DNA of 13,613 nt from Acanthamoeba sp. SK_2022b (taxonomy: Eukaryota > Discosea > Longamoebia > Acanthamoebidae). Every line of letters begins with the position of its first letter. Position 1 is the first letter of the stretch. The notes below the pieces were generated by a model. That model was not told where the DNA came from. It did not search any database and saw only the letters and a program-made list of their open reading frames with translations. The position numbers were made by a program, and so were the translations under genes. This document shows positions 1 through 6,988 of this stretch, one piece after another. The stretch is taken from contig JANDJZ010001283.1 in the NCBI GenBank assembly GCA_027943245.1, positions 1-13,613 on the forward strand, read 5' to 3'.

Positions 1-222
1 GTCGACCTTGTTCAGGTGGTCGAGCAGGCGGCGACGTTGCGACACCATCTTCAGAAGGCCACGACGCGAGTGGTTGTCCTTCTTGTGGGTCTTGAAGTGT
101 TCGGTCAGGTTGGCGATGCGTTCCGACAGGATCGCGACCTGAACCTCGGCCGAGCCGGTGTCGCCAGCGGTGCGGGCGTTATCGGCGATGATCTCGTGCT
201 TGCGTTCAGCAGTAACCGACAT
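1..222 (-). CDS. rpsO: 30S ribosomal protein S15 (partial, C-terminus off the left edge)
   Basis: This is a primary 16S rRNA-binding protein of the small-subunit platform. The minus strand reads [18 protein letters not shown], followed by a GDTGSAEVQ segment, an [18 protein letters not shown] segment and a [11 protein letters not shown] segment, which are the core S15 helices and rRNA-contacting residues. The 74 codons present cover all but about 15 residues of the usual 89. The start is fixed by the family N-terminus and by a good ribosome site (AAGGA, 231-235) eight bases upstream. It lies downstream of truB, the usual rbfA-truB-rpsO order, and pnp would be expected beyond the left edge. 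A stem-loop repeat (238-270) sits in its leader. In E. coli S15 represses its own mRNA through a leader structure; whether that applies here is unknown. Confidence 0.97.
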   Translation of the reverse strand, partial: MSVTAERKHEIIADNARTAGDTGSAEVQVAILSERIANLTEHFKTHKKDNHSRRGLLKMVSQRRRLLDHLNKVD

Positions 223-237
223 CGAAAGAGTCCTTTC

Positions 238-270
238 TTGGCCTATCGCGCTTCGCGCTACTTGAGGCCG
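238..270 (-). repeat. Stem-loop repeat copy 1, in the rpsO leader
   Basis: The 33 bases begin TTGGCCTATCGCGC on the plus strand and end CTTGAGGCCG. They match 1238-1270 at 30 of 33 positions, differing at 252, 259 and 260. On the transcribed minus strand, an outer GGCCT/AGGCC pair encloses an inner CGCG-AAG-CGCG hairpin. The copy ends 15 bases before the rpsO start, just above its ribosome site. It could be an RNA leader element, a processing site or a small dispersed repeat. Confidence 0.75.
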
Positions 271-302
271 TGGGGTCTCGGCCCTTGCCGGATGGCGTGG
301 GC

Positions 303-1232
303 CTAGAGGTTGAAAACGCGGTCGGGTTCTAACCGGCCGGCCCGCAACTGACAGAGTGCGACGAGGGTCTGGCCCTGAAAGGCTGAAACCGTGCGCGAAC
401 CGTCGCGAAGACGATCCTTGAGGGTTTCCACCTGACGGGGGAGCAGAACGATCGGGCGTCCCTGCCGAAGCGAGAAGGCGTCCTGATCCGTCACGGCCAG
501 CTCCGGGATGTCGTCCAGGGCGGTCGCAACGGGAAGCAAGCCTTCCGAGGCGGCGCTCCTATGCACCATTTCCTCCAGAGAATCCAGAGTGACGGCGTTT
601 TCCGTGCTGAACGGCCCGACCCGCTCGCGGCGCAATGCGCTGACGTGGCCTTCGGCGCCCAGAACCGCCGCCAGATCGCGGGCCAGCGAACGGACATAGA
701 CGCCCTTGCCGGTGCGGATGGTGATTTCGACGTGATCGGCGTCCGGGGCGTCGGTGACCTCGGCGGAATGGATGGTCACGCGCCGGGCCTGGAGTTCGAA
801 CTCGACGCCGTCGCGGGCCAGGTCATAGGCGCGCGCGCCGTCCACCTTGATGGCCGAAAACCGGGGCGGGGTCTGGTCGATGTCGCCGACGAATGCGGGC
901 AGGGCGGCCTTCACCTGATCCACGGTCGGGCGCACGTCGGAACGGCCGATGATCTCGCCTTCGCGATCCACGCTGTCGGTCGAAACGCCCCAGTTGATGG
1001 TGAAGCGATAGACCTTCTGCGCCTCCATCATCATCGGCACGGTCTTGGTCGCCTCACCCAGCGCAATGGGCAGGATGCCGCTGGCCAGCGGATCCAGAGT
1101 GCCCGCGTGACCGGCCTTCTGGGCGTTGAACAGGCGGCGGATGCGGCTGACGGCCTCCGTCGATCCCATCTCGAACGGCTTGTCCAGGCAGACCCAGCCG
1201 TCGACGATGTCGCCCTTCTTCTTACGTCCCAT
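303..1232 (-). CDS. truB: tRNA pseudouridine(55) synthase TruB
   Basis: TruB converts U55 to pseudouridine in the T-loop of tRNAs. The 309-residue protein is normal family length. The catalytic motif [15 protein letters not shown] lies at residues 41-55, with the nucleophile Asp47. Other family blocks are [20 protein letters not shown] near the middle and [11 protein letters not shown] further on, followed by a C-terminal PUA-like region. It sits between rbfA and rpsO, as in many bacteria. The start is [13 protein letters not shown]; there is no clear Shine-Dalgarno sequence, and the stem-loop repeat 1238-1270 ends only five bases before the ATG. The frame is intact. Confidence 0.97.
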   Translation of the reverse strand: MGRKKKGDIVDGWVCLDKPFEMGSTEAVSRIRRLFNAQKAGHAGTLDPLASGILPIALGEATKTVPMMMEAQKVYRFTINWGVSTDSVDREGEIIGRSDVRPTVDQVKAALPAFVGDIDQTPPRFSAIKVDGARAYDLARDGVEFELQARRVTIHSAEVTDAPDADHVEITIRTGKGVYVRSLARDLAAVLGAEGHVSALRRERVGPFSTENAVTLDSLEEMVHRSAASEGLLPVATALDDIPELAVTDQDAFSLRQGRPIVLLPRQVETLKDRLRDGSRTVSAFQGQTLVALCQLRAGRLEPDRVFNL

Positions 1233-1237
1233 TATGC

Positions 1238-1270
1238 TTGGCCTATCGCGCGTCGCGCGGCTTGAGGCCG
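1238..1270 (-). repeat. Stem-loop repeat copy 2, between rbfA and truB
   Basis: This second copy of the 33-base element lies exactly 1000 bases from the first. On the minus strand the outer GGCCT/AGGCC arms are identical to copy 1. The inner hairpin is stronger (GCGCG and CGCGC arms, about five pairs). It fills nearly all of the 43-base rbfA-truB gap. The arms are kept and the inner stem stays paired, which supports selection on structure, but two copies are too few to prove it. Confidence 0.75.
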
Positions 1271-1275
1271 GGTCG

Positions 1276-1726
1276 TCATTGCTCGTTCTCGTCGTCGGAA
1301 GCCGCTAGGTCGGCCTGAATGCGCGGGTCGGCGAACAGACGGTCCATGGCTGGCCGCGTCGAAGCTGTCGTCGTGACGGAAGCGCAGGTCGGGCGTGAAC
1401 TTCATGTCCAGGCGGCGGCCCAGCTGGCCGCGCAGGAATTTGGCGTGGACGTTCAGCGCCTTGATGATCTCGCTCTCGTGACCGTTTGTCGGCGCCGTCT
1501 CGACGCCCGCGCCCAGGGGCTCGACGAAACAGGTGGCGTGCTTCAGGTCCGGCGACAGCCGCACCTCGGTCACGGTGACGGAGACCCCGGCCAGGGCCTC
1601 GTCGTGAATCTCTTCTTCACGCAGGATGTCGGCCAGGGCGTGACGGATCAGTTCGCCTGCGCGCAGCTGGCGCTGGCTGGGTCCGGCGGGGCCGGAGGCG
1701 TTACGGGTATGTTGCTTGTGGGCCAT
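1276..1726 (-). CDS. rbfA: 30S ribosome-binding factor RbfA (one frame break)
   Basis: RbfA is a KH-fold factor that helps mature the 16S rRNA 5' end of the 30S subunit and supports growth in the cold. Family blocks visible are [19 protein letters not shown] (about residues 21-40), [20 protein letters not shown], and a [20 protein letters not shown] segment followed by [14 protein letters not shown]. After that block the frame breaks near 1346-1354. The expected tail, [17 protein letters not shown] followed by DDENEQ and a stop at 1276, continues in another frame. Loss of two bases (or gain of one) explains it and gives about 150 residues, normal for alphaproteobacterial RbfA. If the break is real, the original frame reads a foreign tail to 1232. 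The start is supported by AAAAGGAG (1733-1740). infB, its usual upstream neighbour, is absent. Confidence 0.93.
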
Positions 1727-1743
1727 CGGCCGCTCCTTTTCAT

Positions 1744-1788
1744 CGCCCGCCGGGGCTCGGACCCGACCGGATAAGCGAAAGGCGGGCG
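1744..1788. terminator. Inverted repeat between the DUF2459-like gene and rbfA
   Basis: CGCCCGCC (1744-1751) and GGCGGGCG (1781-1788) form a perfect eight-base inverted repeat around a 29-base loop. It starts directly after the stop codon of the upstream minus-strand gene and ends just before the rbfA ribosome site. There is no T-run, so it is not a classical intrinsic terminator. It could be a weak terminator, a stabilising 3' structure or an rbfA leader fold. Confidence 0.35.
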
Positions 1789-1790
1789 GT

Positions 1791-2467
1791 CTAGGCGCGT
1801 GGAGCCGCCGTGTCCAGTTTCGCCGCTCTGACGGCGCGCATGACTTCGCTGGAGGCGATGGACCGCACGGGCCGCACCGACACTCCTCCAGCGTTCAGCA
1901 CGCCCGCCGTCCAGTGGTTGCACAGGTGCAGGATCGAGAAGGTTTCGCGGCTGGCGAAGAAGCGCGCGTCATCGCCGGGGCGAGCGGCGGCGACCCGTGG
2001 AGCGCCGCTGGACAGGTCGAGGGAAGCCTCGATCCTCGCGGCCATCCGGTCGAAGTCGGCGGGGGCCAAGGTCAGGGCCGCCCGCTCATGCGCGGCGTAG
2101 CGGCTGCGGGGATCGCCGCCTTGCGGGTTCAGCATGACGACGGACGATTGCCGGGTCGGAAGAAGGCGCGGGCGCCGTCAGGCAGGCGGGCCGAAATCGG
2201 GCTCTGATCCACATAGAATCTGGCGTCGCCCCAGCCGATCAGGACCCAATCGCCGGGCGCCAGGCTTGCAACGGCCTGGGCCAGCGGCCCGCCGTGACGC
2301 ATCAAAGCCTGACGCGGCACGGCCAGATCGGTGTGAAAGCCGTTGTCGAGCACCATGACCGTCACGGCGTTCGTCTGATCCGCGGGGTGAAGGCGCCCCG
2401 GCGTCGTCCAGGTCAGCAGGGCTGTGATCAGGCCGATTAGAACGGCCAGAACCAGGCCGATCCTCAA
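1791..2467 (-). CDS. DUF2459/TIGR02117-like membrane-anchored protein (one frame break)
   Basis: The function is unknown. The start is a TTG whose first three bases overlap the upstream gene's stop (TTGA, 2464-2467), giving an N-terminal RIGLVLAVLIGLITALL hydrophobic anchor. Recognised family features are DNGFHTDLAVP, then DWVLIGWGDARFYVD and FFRPG. The frame then breaks near 2148-2151. Restoring one lost base lets the protein read through SSVVMLNPQGGDPRS into a C-terminal half containing FSILHLCNHWTAGVLNAGG, a further family-like block. Full length is then about 225 residues, typical of the family. I recognise DUF2459 by the GFHTD and W..IGWGD pattern rather than by a search. It is the last of three envelope-type genes read in the same direction. 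Confidence 0.8.
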
Positions 2468-3018
2468 TGTTTGAAGTCCTGCAGGTCGCACAGACGTTCT
2501 TCGGCCAGCAGGGCGCCGGGCGGCGGTCCCTGCAGCACCGGCAGCATGACGAAACCGTCCTGGCGGATCGCGAACGCCAGCCAGCCCACGGGCTGACCAT
2601 CGCACAGGTGCGACCCTTCATCCGACACGACGCGCCGCACCTCGATCTGGGCCTGGGCCGGGACAGCCATCACGCCGGCGAAGGTGGATTGGGTGGTGGC
2701 CAGTTCATCGGCGGCGACCAGCCGGTGCGGGGCGGAGGCGATGCGTTTGCCGTTGTCCATGACCAGGGCGCCGCCGTCGGCCTCCAGACTGCGCCCGCCC
2801 TCGGCCGCATCATAATGACCGGACAGCAGGGTTTCGCCGACCACCACCTGACCACCCTTGCCGTGGGGGGCGCCGGTCGGACCGGCGGTCATCAGAGAGT
2901 GCAGCGCCGGTTCGACGCCGAAGGCGCCGATCAGCACGGCGGCGAACGCGCCCAGGCCGATGCCGAACGCAGCCCACCTGGGCGGCGGGCCGTTGGTCGA
3001 GGGAGCAGTCGTCGTCAT
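2464..3018 (-). CDS. Hypothetical single-span membrane protein
   Basis: I do not recognise the family. The 184-residue protein begins MTTTAPSTNGPPPRW, followed by one hydrophobic segment (about residues 16-38) and a roughly 145-residue domain, predicted to face the periplasm. The domain is rich in Gly, Ala and Val and holds two cysteines, one in HLCDGQPVGWLAFAIRQDG and one in ERLCDLQDFKH, which could pair in the periplasm. An upstream in-frame ATG at 3111 exists. I prefer 3018 because GGGAG lies just upstream and because the extra 31 residues overlap the repaired 3' end of the preceding gene. The stop overlaps the TTG start of the next gene, so the two are probably translationally coupled. 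Confidence 0.75.
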   Translation of the reverse strand: MTTTAPSTNGPPPRWAAFGIGLGAFAAVLIGAFGVEPALHSLMTAGPTGAPHGKGGQVVVGETLLSGHYDAAEGGRSLEADGGALVMDNGKRIASAPHRLVAADELATTQSTFAGVMAVPAQAQIEVRRVVSDEGSHLCDGQPVGWLAFAIRQDGFVMLPVLQGPPPGALLAEERLCDLQDFKH

Positions 3019-3047
3019 GCTCCCATCCTGGAACAGAGTTATGAACG

Positions 3048-3066
3048 TCCCGAGAATCAGTCGGGA
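3048..3066. repeat. Small inverted repeat upstream of the membrane-protein gene
   Basis: TCCCGA (3048-3053) and TCGGGA (3061-3066) are perfect six-base arms around GAATCAG. The site straddles the stop codon (3057-3059) of the repaired secreted-protein gene and lies 30 bases before the next start. It may be an operator, a small RNA hairpin or chance. Confidence 0.3.
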
Positions 3067-3577
3067 ACTGGCGCGGTTGAGCCGGGCGCTGTCGCCCATT
3101 CGCCCCGCCATTCATAGCTCAGCGTCGTACAATGTCGGAAGGTTCCATCGGCCCATCGCCCCACGGCCTGCATGGTCGGGGGCGGGCGGGGCGGATCCGG
3201 CTCAGGATCAGCCAGGTGGCGTCGGCGCCGGGGCACAGGGCGCGCGACAGGCCGCGACCGTCACCTACGGTCTGGTTGATGGCGTAGATGTCGTTCTCTT
3301 TGGCGCCCGCAGGCAGGACGCGCCGCGCCCCGTCGGGACCGCCCCGCGTGAACTCCGCCGATCCGCGCGCCGTGGTCGAGAACAGCCGATCCACATTGAC
3401 CGCGCCGAACAGGCCGCGCCGCACCTCCAGCGTGATCCCCTTGGTCATGGCCTGGGTGATCCGGTCATTGGCGTTATAGGCCAGAAACCGGGTGTCGGCG
3501 TGCGCAGGCGCAGCCGCCGACACGGCGATGCCAAATGCGACGATGGATGAGGCGACGGGGGCGATGAACGGGCGCAT
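3057..3577 (-). CDS. Hypothetical secreted protein (one frame break)
   Basis: I do not recognise the family. The start MRPFIAPVASSIVAFG leads into a clear Sec signal peptide with predicted cleavage after AHA at residue 27. The mature part contains TRFLAYNANDRITQAM, a Gly/Arg-rich middle and ADATWLILSRIRP. The frame then breaks at a run of five G on the plus strand (3178-3182). Restoring one base continues the protein through TMQAVGRWADGTFRHCTTLS and YEWRGEW to a stop at 3057, about 173 residues in all. Unrepaired, it would end at 3119 with an Arg/Pro-rich tail unlike the rest. Two cysteines (one on each side of the break) could form a disulfide. The ribosome site AGGAA (3581-3585) is close to the ATG. 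It is followed 38 bases later by the membrane-protein gene. Confidence 0.75.
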
Positions 3578-3630
3578 GGCTTCCTGTGTCGGCAGGCTTT
3601 GCGGCGAGAACGCGGCTTTATGAGCGGCTT

Positions 3631-4562
3631 CTAGAGTTCGCCAAGACAGCGCAGGGCGACTTCCAGATTTCTCAAGCCGTCCTCGCCGGTCACCGCCGCG
3701 GTCTCGCCGGTGGTGATGGCGTGGGCGAAGGCCTCCAGTTCCTTCTTCAGCGGTTCCGCCGGCCAGGAGTTCAGCATCCGCGTCGAGTATGAACCGTCCG
3801 GCTGCTGGCCGAAATACTCGGTGACTGACGGGTGATCAGGTCGGCGACGATGAATTTGGTCTTTGTGGCGACCTGCAGGGTGCGGGTCTTGTAGGGCGTG
3901 ACCCAGTTGGTGGTGATGTGGGCGATCACCCCATTGTCCAGGCGGAACTGCAGCAGGGCCGTGTCCTCGCGGTCGGCGCGGGTGCGGGCCAGTTGCGGCT
4001 GGACCGCGGTGATCTCGGCGCCGGTCAGGTGACGGATGATGTCGATGTCATGCACGGCCAGATCGATGACCACCCCGACCTCGCCCATGCGCGGCGGGAA
4101 GGGGCCGACGCGGGTGATCTGGATGGAGATGATCTCGTCGTCCGCGACGGCGCGCTTGACCGTCTCGACCGCCGGATTGAACCGCTCGACCTGGCCGACC
4201 ATCAGGACGCGGTTATTGGCCTTGGCGGCGTCGATCATCCGCTGGGCGTCAGCGACGGTGGCGGCGATGGGCTTTTCGACCAGGACGTGGACGCCCTTTT
4301 CCAGCAGGGCCACCCCGACTTCGGCATGGAAACGGTTGGGCGTGGCGACTACGGCGGCGTCCAGACCGGCATCGACAAAGGCCTGGGCCGTCGTGACCGG
4401 CGATGCCCCATAGGCGGCGGCGACCCCCTCGGCCGTCACGGCGTCCGGGTCGAAGATGGTCGTCAGGTCGAACTCGCGCATTTCAGCGGCGACCCGCGCA
4501 TGGTTGCGGCCCATGACGCCTGCGCCAGCGACGCCGATCTTGAGGGGAGCGGTGTTCGGCAT
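3631..4562 (-). CDS. Gfo/Idh/MocA-family oxidoreductase, GnnA/WbpB-like (one frame break)
   Basis: This is a predicted NAD-dependent sugar dehydrogenase. A Rossmann motif, GAGVMG, lies at residues 13-18. The family EKP motif (EKPIA, 96-100) carries the catalytic-site lysine, and DLAVHDIDIIRHL (168-180) holds the conserved His171. The frame breaks near 3824-3828, just after VADLITRQ. One restored base gives VTEYFGQQPDGSYSTRMLNS and a further 45 or so residues ending LRCLGEL at 3631, about 310 residues in all, normal for this family. The gene follows the aminotransferase by a 4-base gap, with AAGGG inside the upstream gene as its ribosome site. Together they would oxidise C3 of a UDP-sugar and then transaminate it. 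The substrate (UDP-GlcNAc or UDP-GlcNAcA) is inferred from the pairing. Confidence 0.88.
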
Positions 4563-4566
4563 TGGC

Positions 4567-5724
4567 TTAACCCTTGAAGCTGGCGACGGCGGCGATGATC
4601 TTGTCCTGCGTCGCGGCGTCCAGATCGGCGTGCATCGGCAGGCTGATGACCACGTCTTTCAGGCGTTCGGTCACGGGCAGACCCTGCGGCCCGCGCGGAT
4701 AGTGCTCATAGGCCGGCTGCAGGTGCAGCGGGATCGGATAATAGACCGCCGTCGGCACGCCCTGTTCCTTCAGATGTGCGGCCAAGCCGTCGCGGTTCGG
4801 GTGTTCGATCGTATATTGCGCCCAGTTGGAGACATTGCCCGCAGGCACGTCCGGCGCCTTGGCGACATGGGGGCGCAGGCCTTCGTTGTAGCGGGCGGCG
4901 GCGGCGTTTCGCCACTCGATCTCCTGGCCGAAGACCTTCAGCTTCTCGATCAGGACAGCGGCCTGGATGGTGTCCAGCCGGCTGTTCAGGCCGATGCGCA
5001 TGTTCAGATATTTGGGGTCGTGGTCGAAGGTGCGGTCCTTCAGGTCCACGGCGACGGCCTTGCCGTGGACGCGGATGGAATCCATCAACTGGGCCAGTTC
5101 GTCGTCATTGGTCAGCACCGCCCCGCCATCGCCGTAGCAGCCCAGAGGCTTGGCCGGGAAGAAGCTGGTGGTGGTGACGTCGGCCCATTTCAACGGGTGC
5201 TCGCCATTGATGGTGCAGCCGAACCCTTGCGCCGAATCCGAGATCAGCTTCAACCCGTGCTTGTCGCAGACGGCCTTGATGGCCGCATAGTCGGCAGGCT
5301 GGCCGAACAGGTCCACGGCGATGACCACGCGGGGGATCAGGCGGCCTTCCTTCAGCGTCGCCTCGATGGCGGCCTCCAAGTGACCGGCGTCCATATTGTA
5401 GGTGTCGGCGTCCACGTCGATGAAGACCGGTTCGGCGTCGAACCACGGCACGACTTCGGCGGTGGCGGCGAAGGTGAAGCTGGGCACGAAGACAGCGTCG
5501 CCGCGCCCCACGCCCCAGGCCATCAGCGGCAGGGCCAGGGCGTCGGTGCCGTTGGCGCAGCCCAGGGCGTGCTTGGCCTGCCCGAAGGCGGCCAGGTCCG
5601 CCTCGAACTGACGGACCTGCGGCCCCATGACCCAGGCGCCGCCGACGACGGCGTCCTGAACGGCGGCTTCGATCTTGCCGCCAAGGCGAAGGCGCTGGGC
5701 CTGAAGGTCGATGAAGGGGATCAT
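4567..5724 (-). CDS. DegT/DnrJ/EryC1/StrS aminotransferase, WbpE/GnnB-like
   Basis: This PLP-dependent sugar aminotransferase adds an amino group, usually from glutamate, to a keto-sugar nucleotide. The 385 residues are family length. CANGTDAL (56-63) is the PLP-phosphate region, SDSAQGFG (162-169) has the cofactor Asp163 and Gln166, and SFFPAKPLGCYGDGGA (187-202) carries the internal-aldimine Lys192. RIGLNSRLDTIQAAVLIEKL and GVPTAVYYPIPLHLQPAYEH follow. These blocks resemble WbpE closely, from memory of that protein. With the next gene it fits UDP-3-amino sugar formation: GnnB/GnnA for UDP-GlcNAc3N, used for amide-rich lipid A, or WbpE/WbpB for an O-antigen sugar. The start MIPFIDLQAQR is the family N-terminus, with GGAG upstream. 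It heads the minus-strand gene run. Confidence 0.93.
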   Translation of the reverse strand: MIPFIDLQAQRLRLGGKIEAAVQDAVVGGAWVMGPQVRQFEADLAAFGQAKHALGCANGTDALALPLMAWGVGRGDAVFVPSFTFAATAEVVPWFDAEPVFIDVDADTYNMDAGHLEAAIEATLKEGRLIPRVVIAVDLFGQPADYAAIKAVCDKHGLKLISDSAQGFGCTINGEHPLKWADVTTTSFFPAKPLGCYGDGGAVLTNDDELAQLMDSIRVHGKAVAVDLKDRTFDHDPKYLNMRIGLNSRLDTIQAAVLIEKLKVFGQEIEWRNAAAARYNEGLRPHVAKAPDVPAGNVSNWAQYTIEHPNRDGLAAHLKEQGVPTAVYYPIPLHLQPAYEHYPRGPQGLPVTERLKDVVISLPMHADLDAATQDKIIAAVASFKG

Positions 5725-5790
5725 TGAGGGTCGCTCTCCACGAGGGTCGGGGGCGGCGGTCCGAAGGCTCGGGCCGCGAATGTGGCCGCC

Positions 5791-5819
5791 CTCCTAGCAA
5801 GATCGGCCGCTGTCGCCAA
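5791..5819 (-). promoter_or_regulatory. Possible promoter for the aminotransferase gene run
   Basis: On the minus strand TTGGCG (5814-5819) is followed, 15 bases on, by GCTAGGAG (5791-5798). This resembles the Caulobacter housekeeping pattern TTGACGS, then 10-14 bases, then GCTANAWC. It lies 67 bases before the aminotransferase start. This is pattern matching only. Confidence 0.35.
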
Positions 5820-5838
5820 ACGGCTGAACCTCACTTCG

Positions 5839-5855
5839 CGTTGCCCTTTGCAACG
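5839..5855. promoter_or_regulatory. Perfect six-base inverted repeat in the divergent gap
   Basis: CGTTGC-CCTTT-GCAACG sits in the 175-base gap between the divergent aminotransferase and AGE genes, about 45 bases before the AGE start. It could be an operator half-site pair or a short RNA hairpin. There is no other support. Confidence 0.3.
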
Positions 5856-5899
5856 TCCGCCCCCTTGGCGCCCGGCAGGTTGCGCCCTAAGCCAGCGGC

Positions 5900-6988
5900 A
5901 TGATCAGCCTTTCCGTCGCCAAATCCAGGGTCTCCAACTGGCTGTTTGAGCACGCATTGCCCCTGTGGGCGGATCGCGGGGTCAGCGCCGATGGGCGGTT
6001 TTTCGAGCAGCTGGATTTCGAAGGCCGTTCTGTGACGGGCCTTCGCCGCCGTACGCGCGTTCAGGCGCGCCAGGTCTATGTATTCTGCGAAGCCGCCGCC
6101 CTGGGCTGGCAGGCGGGGCGCGCCGTGGCCCAGACGGGGCTGGACCGAATGATCGACCTGTGTCGGCGTGACGACGGCCTGTGGATCAGCGCGACGGATG
6201 ACGACGGCGCCGTGATTGACGATGCGCCGGACCTCTATGACCTGGCCTTTGTCCTGTTCGCCCTGGCGGCGGGGCATCGGGTGCTGGGCGATCCGCGCGC
6301 CCGGCCTCTGGCGCTGGAGACGCTGGCGGCGATCCAGAAACTGATGAGTGCGCCGCACGGTGGCTGGCATGACGCCCTCCCGCCGCGTCTGCTCCGTCGC
6401 CAGAATCCGCACATGCATATGCTGGAGGCCATGCTGGCCTGGCAGGCGATTGCGCCCGATCCGGCCTTCGAAGCGGCGGCGCGCGTCTCTCTGGATCTGT
6501 GCCGCGACCATTTCGTCATCGACGGCGCGATCCGCGAATATTTTACGCAAAACTGGGCGGTCGATCCGCAGACGGGTCACATCATCGAGCCGGGCCATCT
6601 TGAAGAGTGGGCCTGGCTGCTGCGTCAGGCGCACGGGGCGGGACTGGATGCGGGAGCCGCCGCTGAAGGTCTTCATCGCCGGGCGGTCGCCCAGGGCCAG
6701 ACGTCGCTGGGCATGATCCGCGAGATCGATCCGTCAGGCGCGCTTCTGGACGGCGGGCGTCGCCTGTGGGCCCAGACCGAGGCGGTCCGCACGGCCCTGG
6801 CGTTTGGCGACGCCAATGTCGGCGATCTGGTCGACGGGTTGTTTGCGACCCATCTGGCCACTGATTTGCCGGGCCTGTGGGTCGACAGCTATGACGCAGA
6901 GGGACAGTCACATGAGGCGGCGGCACCCGCCTCCAGCCTCTATCATCTGATGACCGCCTTTTCCGAACTGCTGAGACACAAGCCATGA
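5900..6988 (+). CDS. AGE-family sugar epimerase/isomerase
   Basis: This is an N-acylglucosamine 2-epimerase superfamily protein with an (alpha/alpha)6 barrel. Members either epimerise GlcNAc/ManNAc or interconvert aldose and ketose, for example mannose and fructose or their phosphates. The 362 residues are slightly short of the usual 390-420. Visible active-site elements are Arg57 in RVQARQVY, NPHMHMLEA (169-177), EPGHLEEWAW (230-239, with His233 and Glu236) and His349 in ASSLYHLMTAFSEL. These match the Arg/His/Glu/His set known from the family. The substrate cannot be read from the sequence. There is no clear ribosome site before ATG 5900. The stop overlaps the next start (ATGA, 6985-6988), so the two proteins probably act on one sugar pathway. 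Confidence 0.88.
   Translation: MISLSVAKSRVSNWLFEHALPLWADRGVSADGRFFEQLDFEGRSVTGLRRRTRVQARQVYVFCEAAALGWQAGRAVAQTGLDRMIDLCRRDDGLWISATDDDGAVIDDAPDLYDLAFVLFALAAGHRVLGDPRARPLALETLAAIQKLMSAPHGGWHDALPPRLLRRQNPHMHMLEAMLAWQAIAPDPAFEAAARVSLDLCRDHFVIDGAIREYFTQNWAVDPQTGHIIEPGHLEEWAWLLRQAHGAGLDAGAAAEGLHRRAVAQGQTSLGMIREIDPSGALLDGGRRLWAQTEAVRTALAFGDANVGDLVDGLFATHLATDLPGLWVDSYDAEGQSHEAAAPASSLYHLMTAFSELLRHKP

Noticed and set aside
561..1265. Plus-strand open frame (234 codons) over truB
   Set aside because: It is antisense to truB, which has its catalytic motif. No start signal.
4456..5727. Long plus-strand open frame (423 codons) across the aminotransferase gene
   Set aside because: It is exactly antisense to a clearly conserved gene. 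Its Gly/Asp/His/Val/Gln-rich composition is typical of a GC-rich shadow frame, with no domain motif.
5831..6676. Minus-strand open frame (281 codons) over the AGE gene
   Set aside because: It is antisense to the AGE protein, whose active-site residues are all intact.
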